This document shows, piece by piece, positions 50,401 to 58,400 of a stretch of 59,691 bases of DNA. The stretch spans positions 1 through 59,691 of the forward strand of contig JAIPIO010000002.1 in assembly GCA_021734595.1 (NCBI GenBank), read 5' to 3'. The stretch's first letter is position 1, and every line of letters starts with the position of its first letter. Under the pieces are notes generated by a model that ran no database searches, was not told the origin of the DNA, and saw only the letters and a list, made by a program, of their open reading frames with translations. Origin of the DNA: Kiritimatiellales bacterium (GTDB lineage: Bacteria; Verrucomicrobiota; Kiritimatiellia; Kiritimatiellales; Pontiellaceae). The position numbers and the translations under genes are program-made.

Positions 50401-51739
50401 CATCACCCACCGCGACGGCATTGGGTGCCGGAGTGAAAACCCGGTTCCGGATCCAATCCATCGCCGCCGTCGGATTCGGCAGGTTGGTTGTCGTGGCATC
50501 AAGCGTTCCCAACGAGCCGTCCCCAACAGACAACGTGACGGTCAACGGGTCCTGCTCGGGATCTTCCAGGACAACGGTGGCGAAGGGCTGCACGGTTTCG
50601 TCATCATCAATCCGGATCTGCAACTGGAAAACGCCCCGAATCGAGGGTGCGTCGTTCACACCGCGAATGGTCAGGAACGGGAACGGCGGGGCATTGGTAA
50701 CCGTTGATCCGTGATTATCCGCTATAATCACCATGAACTCCACGTTCGTGGAACCGGAGACAACATTCTCGTTCGGTATGTAACGCACCGTATTGATCGA
50801 GTTTTGCACAATCAGCCTGGTTCCTGAAACATCAACCGGGTCAGGATTGAAGGTTCCTAACTCATTGGCAGGATCGTTGGCGGCCAGAATCTTTACCGAA
50901 AAGCTTTCGTTCAGGTCGGGATCATCGATCGTCAACCCGAAAGGCATTGCAGTAATGTTATCATCTATCAGCGATGGACTGACATCCAGCGTCGCTACCG
51001 GAGCGTTGTTTTCGGATTCAACGGAAACCTGGCTGTTCGCACTCACTGCGGGACCGGTAGAATCAGAGACTGTTATTACAGCATTTACAAGTTCACTGCT
51101 TCCCACCGGCAAGGTATTTTCATAAGGGGTGAACAGCAGCTCATGAATCGCTGCATTCAACACCGCAGGAGTGCCGGTGCGCGCAAGCAATCCGTCAACC
51201 AGACCGTCAAATGTTCCGGCAGCGGATTCATCCACGGTAAGCGTCAGGTACAGTTCCTCTGACGCCGGATTGTCATGGTCCACATCACCGACGGTTATTC
51301 CGGTGTATAGGTTGACGTCGCCGGAATCGGGTACGGTGAAATCCAGTGTACCGGAAATGGTTGGCAGATCATTCTGTGCGGCAACGTTCAGCGTAAACGC
51401 ATTGGTTGTTTCCAGTGTGCCGTCACTGACAATAAGCTCCACATCAGAGTTGCCATTCTGATCCAAGGCCGGCGTAATGGTTACGGTACGGTTCGAACCG
51501 CTGCCCCCTAATGCAATATTTGCAAGCGGCAGCAAGATGGTATCCGAGGATGTTTTGGCGATAGTCAAGGCTCCGGCGGCGGTATCATCATCACCAATCC
51601 TGAACGTCAGGGCGCTGGAAGGACTGTCCTCATTGATATTAACGGGACCTATGATGGGTACAATAATGTTCGGAGCCGCCGCCCACGAACCCACCGCGCT
51701 GAAGACAAGACACATCCATAGCAACCATGCCGTTTTCAT
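41477..51739 (-). CDS. Giant (about 3.4k aa) secreted multidomain protein: tandem-95/cadherin-like repeats, right-handed beta-helix/choice-of-anchor-Q region, lamin-tail-like domain, FG-GAP repeats, CADG domain
   Basis: Signal MKTAWLLWMCLVFSAVGSWAAA; repeated DxFxVxxGSxxxxLDVLANDxxxP; SPAVDAAVSSRVAIDQRGVVRHSMPDCGAYEYG; INEIQPNDDPDDFIEFYIP; DLVAIGSPWADAGGAVTLF; WLSFDTITGVFSGTP. Confidence 0.9.
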   Translation of the reverse strand: MKTAWLLWMCLVFSAVGSWAAAPNIIVPIIGPVNINEDSPSSALTFRIGDDDTAAGALTIAKTSSDTILLPLANIALGGSGSNRTVTITPALDQNGNSDVELIVSDGTLETTNAFTLNVAAQNDLPTISGTLDFTVPDSGDVNLYTGITVGDVDHDNPASEELYLTLTVDESAAGTFDGLVDGLLARTGTPAVLNAAIHELLFTPYENTLPVGSSELVNAVITVSDSTGPAVSANSQVSVESENNAPVATLDVSPSLIDDNITAMPFGLTIDDPDLNESFSVKILAANDPANELGTFNPDPVDVSGTRLIVQNSINTVRYIPNENVVSGSTNVEFMVIIADNHGSTVTNAPPFPFLTIRGVNDAPSIRGVFQLQIRIDDDETVQPFATVVLEDPEQDPLTVTLSVGDGSLGTLDATTTNLPNPTAAMDWIRNRVFTPAPNAVAVGDVATVSLTITISDGEDTVVNSDTEIAITGVNGAPVILNIPAIQPITVDPVDARPFIDIVIDDDGIGNLTMTIEIDDTAKGSLSNGISGVDGFTSFTGSLADINDLLTNLVFEVDSSYRFPPEFFGETVFTIEVVDELGNAVQDTLHIVVQDAPRNILVTRREDDFEPGSLRYALALAAHNDVVTFAFENSTKIRLNEINGVIVLQKHLTIKGPGADKLIISGDTDGDMLPDTQLFQIESTVVMEGIAMEYGAGQFGGAVSVGALGDLSMRYCSVSDSIAQLWGGAIDVDEGRLFMENCLLRNNATDASQGLGGGAVSLYTDKNCVFVNTTFSRNRQASGTGFGGGAMYVENLTSATYLDVDVVHCTFAENEDAVAVASSVYANGFGSTVWPMNTIFADGLGYNLEVAGAGDVITLGGNISDDSTYTALMQGGTPQNVFLLDAPSDQTSVGDVMLDALADLEGPTAIYPLNTGSPAVDAAVSSRVAIDQRGVVRHSMPDCGAYEYGELDRIVINEIQPNDDPDDFIEFYIPRDSVDMDLTGYKLYVDGTLCHEFTNTVVKPGAGIIVADSTSVIANGPPPTPVVEPSAHSLDLGEVGAITLAAPGSDTNIILYVTYNDAFLSISNVFDNADYPTDSQTLLPQFCGFAYLPHGFVGAGTSSAGFDTAPQAFGSPNASAVAVDDQFIVSEDELSWIDVLANDVDADRTDTLIVTGVPVPNQSDVTTNGALYSVNTNAIPLPDGVWYNPLAAPLIQELAEGVELEETFSYSIMDMGTGTVAFIENVPGSNLLHTVEDHRLTTNDAVVLYGTGPYDGTNLISGVVDDDTVVLGTAAAGNVSNGVWIVFRSAAEADVELTVIGVNDEPQAMADAVVCGEEDVLRILGDPDLLTAGVVFETDADYPVAVDVAATNLLANDEDVDTDDDASTLMVVGVVGGNPLQTASTLGADVVLEIRDDRAETSIVYNPRVSSILNALATNEVAYDTFRYIVADSHGALGTGTVVVTVTGVNDTPVVGDDPGTMGALWPFVGEGESLADVIAGLTVLDAVSAASGVSGRMDARIVAEGYGEAESAIVENVWGTTEDDVLNIDSADILSNDSDVDLSDVLTVLAVSPSREGVPVSVINGNTTVQYNAPASAVLNALARGELLMDSFDAIITDGNGGQVTSTVAVLVTGVNDTPVARDDLNGTWEDRKLVFDPIHYPTNNPLLWDVDADTNGVPPDNAFWIVSVTNSPTTANGRFTITNNIIAYDPSVSAYLDGLSAITSVVDTFEYTLTDQSFVFACDDLFRVEADGTGAVLQVMANDRNYNQQGGAIEISVVGLPDSGGSVTLNGDGTALIYAPQTGFVGDEVFTYAVSDPWGNIDKARVTVRVTAEVRNGNIQANEDRFSAAKGELVVLDVLANDNRLPEAGAALTITQLVQTNGLAGRVQLIGNTLVYSNTNGAGTETFAYVISGGGTATAQAMVTVEVIDRDRKLPARNDCFSVLRDSVDSALDVLANDNILPDAPDISISLLSANPSYGTVSIDTNASVLRYSPDTGFVGVDEFEYSVSDGLGGTGYGRVMVFVGALTAQDDVFTVPANSMAAMLDVLANDSILPELGGTISIASVATQTVSIGTVVNNGNSLGFVPNLGAHGTETFSYTIEDTALMGSRTAQGSVTVTIADPGAYANADHFAVLGGSEDVTLNVLDNDASVGFNRTMVITGIGTGIDAPNQGGSVAVSSEGDELIYTPAAGFAGEETFTYSMTDSLGTDSAKVIIQVRPSEMAVCDDNYIVYFEGTNTPPFTLSVLLNDTLLPSGGGVLQIEGTGMDDPGGTNAPNHGGYVEVSADGQSLEYTPFTNYSGAFPYDETFTYEVSDGTQRRASALVSVRVEERIGGLELETNNDRYSVERNSAANELLVLLNDGILPATAADWEISGVGDCAFGGNAVISGSTILFTPAPDFRGTDYFTYSVSDGLGGTASATGSVVVGDVLLNEDCFAVISGSVSNEIDVLANDDVKPGPEFELNLLEAFNASVSGAVSVANGMLYYTPGADYAGTYPYVETVDYSVVDDSLLAVTQQVAVMVVEAGNDRDVGTVSMVVQGVNDPPVVTNLAEQLATDDKTPIAPFPAISVYDVDEWGDELLSATVSLDDAVKGTLSSLGGFALSSPGVYEMVGTGSNITVALQNVIFVPTENRITIGTNETTTLTVSVADPFVALPTTAQVDILVTPVNDVPVIGGTRANQRVYHTLRLKPFSSVTVAEVDDLTLQPLVVQVALDNASHGILTSLGDFTDLGGGVYSASNITQAAATTSLRGMVFTPTTDGRVSSTNTAETTRFTITVDDSVAPVVTDSITTVTAYFGLLKTVDSIWGGTGNPEGFGMTVGAARDLVAIGSPWADAGGAVTLFSRHLGGAEEWGALLTIPSPDATGNDEFGLSVALCGDTLVVGAPAHGTGGAAYVFQQNQGGADAWGLVRKLSVADGASGDRFGGSVAIDGDTTAVGAYHATFNNPDSGGVYLFERDQSGPDQWGQTQKIGPNDGFTANLFGYAVSLHGDMLVAGAPLDNEIALYAGAAYAFERDSGGSGLWSPVQKLFGDSAGVDDQFGYSVDIYEDVIAVGSPFDGDGSSGYGAAYVFSYTGDIVNGPWEFDRKLVRADQEISELFGAAVSVDRGILAVGVPGFGAGAENIGEVYAYGRNEGGVNQWGLIELFASPDGNTVGAFGSALSLEQYTLAVGSPGGRVLNTYTGSFSIFRFKFNNAPFVASPIADQVTETGTLFELTVPAGTFADPDMPDVLTLSAVQSNGTSLAATWLSFDTITGVFSGTPAVTGSVDILLIATDTDDLSATNAFSLHAVSSNVTTSLTAKLQWMQDHFGSAAVAAPAVAGEDWSDDTDFDKDNLSNIAEYVFGTNPTLLGDVTAHKVEIIDDSVPGQITLAYNRRTNDKSLIYILQQSAILGSWQDATPLVVSEMAVTLPDDMERVIVVLNVADTTSFFSVRVIY

Positions 51740-51836
51740 ATTTCCGCCCCATGTTTCACTCAATAAGCGTTTTATCATTTGTCCGGTTCCCTCTTTGTCA
51801 AAGCGTTGGCTAGCCTCTAGCCTTTCGATAAATCAT

Positions 51837-52844
51837 TTATTTCGCAACCACCGGCAGACCGCCGGTCAATATGGGGCCGGGCTCATCTGCCGCCGGTTCC
51901 GCCATCGTATCCAGTTTCAGCCCCTCCAGCACATCCTCGTTGATTTCAGGATGTGCCGATTGAACACATTCATCGAGATACTGCTCTTCTATCGACCTGC
52001 GACGATCCGCGAGCAGGCTGTGCCGCAATGAACCGCGCACCTGTTCATACGCCGTTGTTGAACAGGGACGGAAATCCGTTTTCATCACCAGATAGAGGCC
52101 CTCCCCGGTCTCCAGCACATCGCTCATGCTACCCTTGGCGAGAGCCCTGCCGACCTCCAAGGCCAGCTCCGGCAGCCGTGCGGAAGATTGACCCCGGGCA
52201 ATCCATCCTGTATCCCCGCCCCGGTATCGGCTGAGCTGGTCGTCCGAACAGCTGATCGCCAACGATCCAAATCCATTCTTTTCCGGCAGTTGCTCCGCCT
52301 GTTTCAGGGCTGCCGCCATCCTGCCGTGAATTTGCTGTTTCTTTTCGTCACTGGCATTTTTTTCCACCCGCAGGAAAAGAACCGCAATGCGGTCAAGCGC
52401 TGGACGAATGTACTTGTTGATATGCCGCTGATATTCCTTCTTGATCTCCTCTTCGGAAACCGCGACGCTTTTAAGCTTGTCGGTCAGCGCGCGTCCACGC
52501 AAACGCATGGCCAGCAAGCGATCGATTTCCTGCTTGATCCCCGGATCTTCGGCCAACCGCTCACGTTGCGCCCGAAGCAACAGCGCTTCTTCCGCCAGCA
52601 GGTGCTCCAGCAGCTTTTCCTTGGAAAGAACCGGCCGGTGGATCGCTTGCCGGCGAAGAGCCTCTGCCCTGATATCATCGACGGTAACAACCCGTCCCCC
52701 AATCCGTGCAACGACACCTTCCGGCTCGGCCTGCGGCGGCCGTTTTTCACAGGAGGCACAAACCAGCAACATGGCGGCGACAGCCAAGCGACACCGCACC
52801 GAGGCACGCTCCGAAACCATGGTTGTTTTTTCGTTATGCTTCAT
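51837..52844 (-). CDS. Parvulin-type peptidyl-prolyl isomerase lipoprotein (SurA/PrsA-like)
   Basis: Lipobox LLVCASC; SDDQLSRYRGGDTGWIARGQSSARLPELALEVGRALAKGSMSDVLETGEGLYLVMKTD. Confidence 0.87.
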   Translation of the reverse strand: MKHNEKTTMVSERASVRCRLAVAAMLLVCASCEKRPPQAEPEGVVARIGGRVVTVDDIRAEALRRQAIHRPVLSKEKLLEHLLAEEALLLRAQRERLAEDPGIKQEIDRLLAMRLRGRALTDKLKSVAVSEEEIKKEYQRHINKYIRPALDRIAVLFLRVEKNASDEKKQQIHGRMAAALKQAEQLPEKNGFGSLAISCSDDQLSRYRGGDTGWIARGQSSARLPELALEVGRALAKGSMSDVLETGEGLYLVMKTDFRPCSTTAYEQVRGSLRHSLLADRRRSIEEQYLDECVQSAHPEINEDVLEGLKLDTMAEPAADEPGPILTGGLPVVAK

Positions 52845-52855
52845 CCGTTTCCCGT

Positions 52856-55480
52856 CTACGGCTGATAAACCAGACGCACCCGCATATACAACCGGGGCGT
52901 AACCAGAACCGGCGCAACCGCCTGGTAGGTCTCCACATCGGCCGCCAGTTCGTATTCCGATGCGGTAATTTCCTCTACTGCTGAATCCGACGAATCCCAA
53001 TTCTCCAAATCGGTCGACACCTCGACAATATACTCAATATCCACCGCGCCCTGGTTCTTGAACACATCCAAACAGCAGCGACCGTCACGGAACACCAGTT
53101 GCGGCCGGCGGGAATCCTCAGGATTGAGCGGATTCATTCCGAATGCATAGCGCTGGAGGTGGTCCACTCCGGTATTGCCTGAATCGCCGGCGGCGAATTC
53201 CTCCGGCGTTTCGGTTGAACCGGGGAACTCGCGCGCCTGCCAGTCCGCCAGGCTGTCGCGGCGGTCCGCCAGAATCACGCGCGCAGAATGCACATCGGCC
53301 AGCACATATTCTGCATTTTCCGATATGGAAATCTGGACGGTCTCAGCCCCTCCAGCGAGCTCCCCGTCGGCCAACGGAAGCAAATCTATCGGAACCGTAG
53401 TCTGACCGGGACTGAAGTTTACGTATGCCGGCACACGCCGGTAATCCGTACCGTTTTGTGCGCTCCCCCCGATCGACAAACGTACCAGCAGGCTGTTGGC
53501 CGTCTGGCCATTGCGTGTAACAAGCACTGTCGCCGGAGCCAGCGGATCTTTTGAGGCCAGGCCTTCAAGCAATTCCACCCCCACCACCGCCTGAAGATCC
53601 TTGATCGTCAGACTGGCGCGGTCTGCACTGTGCAGGCAATACCCGTTGCCGGGTTGCAGCAGCAGCTCCACGGTTTCAGCCGGTTCCACCGTGCTGTCCG
53701 CAAACGGACTGACCGTCAGGGTCACTTGATCGACACCTGCGGCAAAAACCACCGCCGTGTCCAGCGCGGAATAATCGGTTCCGTTCACCGCAGAACCGCC
53801 CAAAGAAACCGTTACATCAAGTTCGGCGGATAAATCTCCGACACGGCTCAGTATGAACGTTCCCGAATTGTTTCCGTTTTCCGACGCTTCCGCATCGGAT
53901 ACCGCCACTGAGATTCGCGGCAACAGCCAAAGGGAACCCGCCAGTACATCGCTGTTCAAAACAAGGTCATACGCCTCCTGGCTATCGACTTGCACATTCT
54001 GCAGCGACACTACTAAGTCAGTGAAGGCCCCACCGTTGCCGTCCAGGTTCAGTCCCATCAAGGTGTTGGTTCCATCCGAATCAAAACGAAGGTAGTCATC
54101 CACTAGCCCGAACGCCCCGCCAAGGACACCGGAAAGATCAATCACATCGCCCTCTTCCGGAGAAAAGTCCGTGATCGTATCGACCCCAAGATCGCTTTCA
54201 TCAAAAACAAACCGGTCGGCTCCACCGCCGCCCGACAACACATCCGCACCGGTTCCGCCAACCAGCATATCGTTCGCCATGCCGCCGGAAAGCTCGTCAT
54301 CGTTGCGTCCGCCGGTCATCATCTGTCCGACTTCGTTTCCAAAGGCTGGAACATAGGCGGCGGCATATTCCTGGTCGGTCAGCTCCGAGCTTGGCGCAGA
54401 AACGGCCACGGGACCATAGTCATCCTGACCATCCCATACCACGGCATCCTGAAGCAATCCCACCGCATAGGCGCGTTGCCTGCGCATCTCCTTCAGCGAT
54501 GACGGCACAGTCTCGGCAGGTTCGAAGAAGGAGACGGCCAACGTACCTGTACTCGCGGCATGCGAGCCATCTTCGTCCCGCACACTCAACACAAACAGAT
54601 CATTACTGACGCTTCCACCGTCATGGACAAAGACCACTTTGCCATCCGTCACATCCTGCTGGCTGAATTCAGCGCCGGCAGTCAACGGCAGGTCGGGAGC
54701 TTCCGGGATTGAAACCTGATTGCGATGCACTAGCGTTCCCTTGGTCGGTGCGCTAACCAATGTGTAGATAAGATCCTCGAAAGCACTGTCGATATCATCA
54801 GTCTTTAGCCGCACCCCGGTTGTGCAACCGGCATAGGCGAGCAATGTTTCCGTAGCGATCTCGGGGATACGGCTGTCCAGCAGCGGATTAAGGCCGCGCA
54901 GGTATTCCTGAAGATTCGATAAACCATCACCGTCCGCATCATCGGCGGCATCGGCCACACGCTGCAAATCAAAGCCGTATTCATCTTCCCACCAATCCGG
55001 GATTCCATCGCCGTCGGAGTCCAACGGAGCCAACGCTATTTCCAAATCCAACCGATAGGTCGCCGCCCGGGTCGCCTGCCCGGCGGCAAACGTGGCCCCA
55101 CTGGGCCCGGTGAATACAGCAGCCAACCCGTCAACCGAAGCGCTGACATGTACATTGGTTTCGGCTATTGGCGGCAAGGGTATGCCCTCGTCCTCCAACT
55201 CATACGCCGATGCGCTGTGCGGCACATCCAACCGATAGCTGTATTGTGCATTTGCCAAGGGATAAAGCTCCGTACGAAGCACCATCTCGCTGCCATCGGC
55301 CTTGAGTATGGTCCATTCCAAAACCCCATCTGCCACCAGGAACGGCTGGGCACCGCCGGTTCCGGTAACCTTGCCGTAAAATACCGTGGAGGGTTCGCTA
55401 ATCGGAGCCGCCAAGACCACTCCGGCCAGCAACACCGCCGCCAAGTTTATGCACACTGCTTTTTTTATGATACTTTTCAT
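52856..55480 (-). CDS. Secreted protein with TSP3-like, RTX Ca-binding and Calx-beta domains
   Basis: DSDGDGIPDWWEDEYGFDLQRVADAADDADGDGLSNLQEYLRG; GGTGADVLSGGGGADRFVFDESDLGVDTITDFSPEEGDVIDLSG; SVSDAEASENGNNSGTFILSR. Confidence 0.9.
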   Translation of the reverse strand: MKSIIKKAVCINLAAVLLAGVVLAAPISEPSTVFYGKVTGTGGAQPFLVADGVLEWTILKADGSEMVLRTELYPLANAQYSYRLDVPHSASAYELEDEGIPLPPIAETNVHVSASVDGLAAVFTGPSGATFAAGQATRAATYRLDLEIALAPLDSDGDGIPDWWEDEYGFDLQRVADAADDADGDGLSNLQEYLRGLNPLLDSRIPEIATETLLAYAGCTTGVRLKTDDIDSAFEDLIYTLVSAPTKGTLVHRNQVSIPEAPDLPLTAGAEFSQQDVTDGKVVFVHDGGSVSNDLFVLSVRDEDGSHAASTGTLAVSFFEPAETVPSSLKEMRRQRAYAVGLLQDAVVWDGQDDYGPVAVSAPSSELTDQEYAAAYVPAFGNEVGQMMTGGRNDDELSGGMANDMLVGGTGADVLSGGGGADRFVFDESDLGVDTITDFSPEEGDVIDLSGVLGGAFGLVDDYLRFDSDGTNTLMGLNLDGNGGAFTDLVVSLQNVQVDSQEAYDLVLNSDVLAGSLWLLPRISVAVSDAEASENGNNSGTFILSRVGDLSAELDVTVSLGGSAVNGTDYSALDTAVVFAAGVDQVTLTVSPFADSTVEPAETVELLLQPGNGYCLHSADRASLTIKDLQAVVGVELLEGLASKDPLAPATVLVTRNGQTANSLLVRLSIGGSAQNGTDYRRVPAYVNFSPGQTTVPIDLLPLADGELAGGAETVQISISENAEYVLADVHSARVILADRRDSLADWQAREFPGSTETPEEFAAGDSGNTGVDHLQRYAFGMNPLNPEDSRRPQLVFRDGRCCLDVFKNQGAVDIEYIVEVSTDLENWDSSDSAVEEITASEYELAADVETYQAVAPVLVTPRLYMRVRLVYQP

Positions 55481-55482
55481 TG

Positions 55483-58400
55483 TCAGTTCCCCGAATATCC
55501 ATAGGTATCGAAAACAAGCTTGATGTCGCTCACCTGGTCGATGAAGCGCCGCAGTCCCTCCTCGGGGTCTGCATTGAAGGTGATTCCCGGTATAATCAGC
55601 ACCCATTCCGTGTTCCAGACGGAGCGCCCCACCAGACGGTTGTTGTAAACCAGTTCAGTTTCGTCCACCTGATCGCCACCGTCGTGATAGGCCCGGAAGC
55701 CCGAGAAACGCCTTATCTCTCCGTATTGGCCGGTTAGCGAGTCGTACAGTGGCACCCACGACGAATCGTCCAGTTCGCTGGTGTCGGATGGCATGGGTGC
55801 TGGAATACTCTGATCCACCACATTCCATATACGGACAACTTCCGGGTCGGGACTATTGGCCACACTCATGATATCCGAACCGGCCGGAACCATGTAGACC
55901 CGGGGGGCCTCAGGCAGATCCTGCAGTACATTGGTGCTCTGATAGTCAGAGAACCAGATTCCGGTGCCGCGAATCTTGGTGGAGAACACGCTCGGATCAT
56001 AAGCATGGTCGCTGCCGCTAAGCGGCTTGCCAAACAGGTTTTCACCGGCCTTGATCGTCGTGCCGAACCGAATAACAAGGCCCGGTTGCGGATCATACTC
56101 GTCGTCGACGTCGTATTCGGAGGCAAACGAACGGCAGTATTGCCGGAACTCGGGAACATCCCACAAATCCTCTACCACGCAGGAAGTCAGCTTCTGTTTC
56201 CACAGGTCGTCTGCATCCCCTCCGGGCGACGGGAAGTTATCTTCATCATCCGGTTGGACATGACCCTTGGGCAGGATGCGGAACAGTTCTGTGCGCAGGG
56301 ACATTTTTCCCACCTCCCACTGCGGATTGCTCAGCCCCATCTGGCCATACAATACGTCGAAGTTGGCCTTCATCTTTGCCAACACCTCCGCCAGACCGCC
56401 GCCACCGATCTGCGGCGTGCCCGAGGAGACGAGGCCCAGACTGCGGGCTTCGACGATGTCTTCCAGCAGAGACTGCGGCGAGAATGGATCCGACGAATCA
56501 AAGTTGGTTTCATAATCATATGCCTTGGCTGCCAGATAGGCGTAGCGGGCAGCCAGGTCGAACGAGGCCCGGTAGTTTTCCAAGGCATGGTTGTGCGCCA
56601 CGCGGAACGTCATGTCCTGGTAGCGGTTCCGTTGTGTTTGAGCGGCCACACGCTTGTTGAATGCCGCACGCTCATCGATCAAACGCGCGCCTTCGTCAAG
56701 CAGTGCGCGGTATTCCGCGGACTTGGCGCGCAACCCTTCAATGGCCTTAAACACCGCAATGCGCTTGGCCGGCTCATCACCGACCAGATCCTCGATTTGC
56801 TTGAGCCACTCTTTTTTGCTCAAGGCCAGCTGCTCGCGCTGTTCCCACAGGTTCAACTCATTCTCAGCGGCGTCCAGCGCAATTTCCAACCCGGTTTTTG
56901 AAGCGCTTAATACGGCATCAAAAATGGTATAGGATGCGTACTCAACGGTCTTGGTAACCTCAAAACCGGCATCCGCCGCAAAAAGCGCATCGCCCGGTGA
57001 AACAGCAACACCGCCGGTCGGCAATGTCTCGGGCAGCGCCGCCTGGGCGGTTTCAATAACCTTGTACGTTACATCCTTCTTCACCTGAAGTGCCTTGGAT
57101 ACCGCCTCAAGTGCCGTGACGGTGCCAAGAATCCCCTTTTTCAAACGAGTGAACACTTCATTCTTAACCTGCATTGCGTCTGCGGAAACCCACTTTGCAT
57201 CCGTCAACCGCAAGGTCCGTATGATACTTCCGGCGAGAGCATCCCATGATGCAATCGCATTGGCAACGGCGGCCTCCTGCTGGAGCATCGCACTGAGCTG
57301 CTGCTGAAGTTTGCCTTCGCTAAGGCGTGAACCCCACGCATCGGGTGCCTGGAAGGAATAACCGGCCGTCGTGACCGGCATCAATCCGGTCAGCCCTTCA
57401 AGCGGAACCTTGGGCGATTCCAAGTCCGTATAATCAACGCTGTATAGCCCATCCTGCACCTTGGCCTCGACGCCGCCTCCCGCAGCGGCCGCAAAATCAC
57501 CTGCGAACGACGGGGCGTAGAGATTCCGCCACGAACTGGCAACGTCCAACGACATCGCATGCGGTGCGCCCAAATAGTTGACATCGAAATTTAACAGATT
57601 CAGCGCGTTCAGCGACGGCGTCGTCCAACTCAACTGATCATTCATGTCACCGCCGTCCAGCACACCATCGGCATCGAAACTCGCAAAACTGGCCGCCGGA
57701 CCCGGAACCGTATCATTGTTGATTTCACGCACGCCAATATACATGTGCAGGGCCAAGTCTGGACCATCATAGCCAGCCGGATAAAGCTGGCCGGACCCAA
57801 TGGTGCCTTCATAGGGCCTGCCGAAAATCTGTATCAGTTTGTTCCGGTAGTTCAGGTCCTGCTGGAAGGTCGTGTTGCGGTAGTCGGCCTCGGTGGTTCC
57901 TATCTTGCGCAGCATGTTGGCCGCCTTGTTGGCATGGTCCCAGGTTGCCTGGGTATTGACCAGTGCCTTGACCGCACGCTCATAGATCTGCCCAAAGTGC
58001 GTAGCGAGATCCGTCCGTCCAAAGCTGATATACTGTGGATCGATATCCATCGGTACGGCATCGCGTGCCACCCCCAATGGATTATATCCGTTGTTGGCAT
58101 GGTCAAAGGTCCGCTGCACCGCATTCAGATTGGCCGAAATAACGGAAATATCAGAATTGGATTTTCGATCCACCTTCTGAATGCCCTCCAGCGTTTCATT
58201 CGGATGAGTGGAAGGCAGCAACGCATTGGCGGTGATCCAATCGAAGTAGGCACCCTGCCCCGCCCGGCGCGCCCATCCCTGGACCCCCCAGCCACGGAGC
58301 TCATCGCTATCCGTATAGCCCTGCCACTGGGCCGTGGATTCCTCAACATATTTCTCGCGATAGGTCAGATCCACGATCTCCGCGCCGGCCTGAGCCTTGG

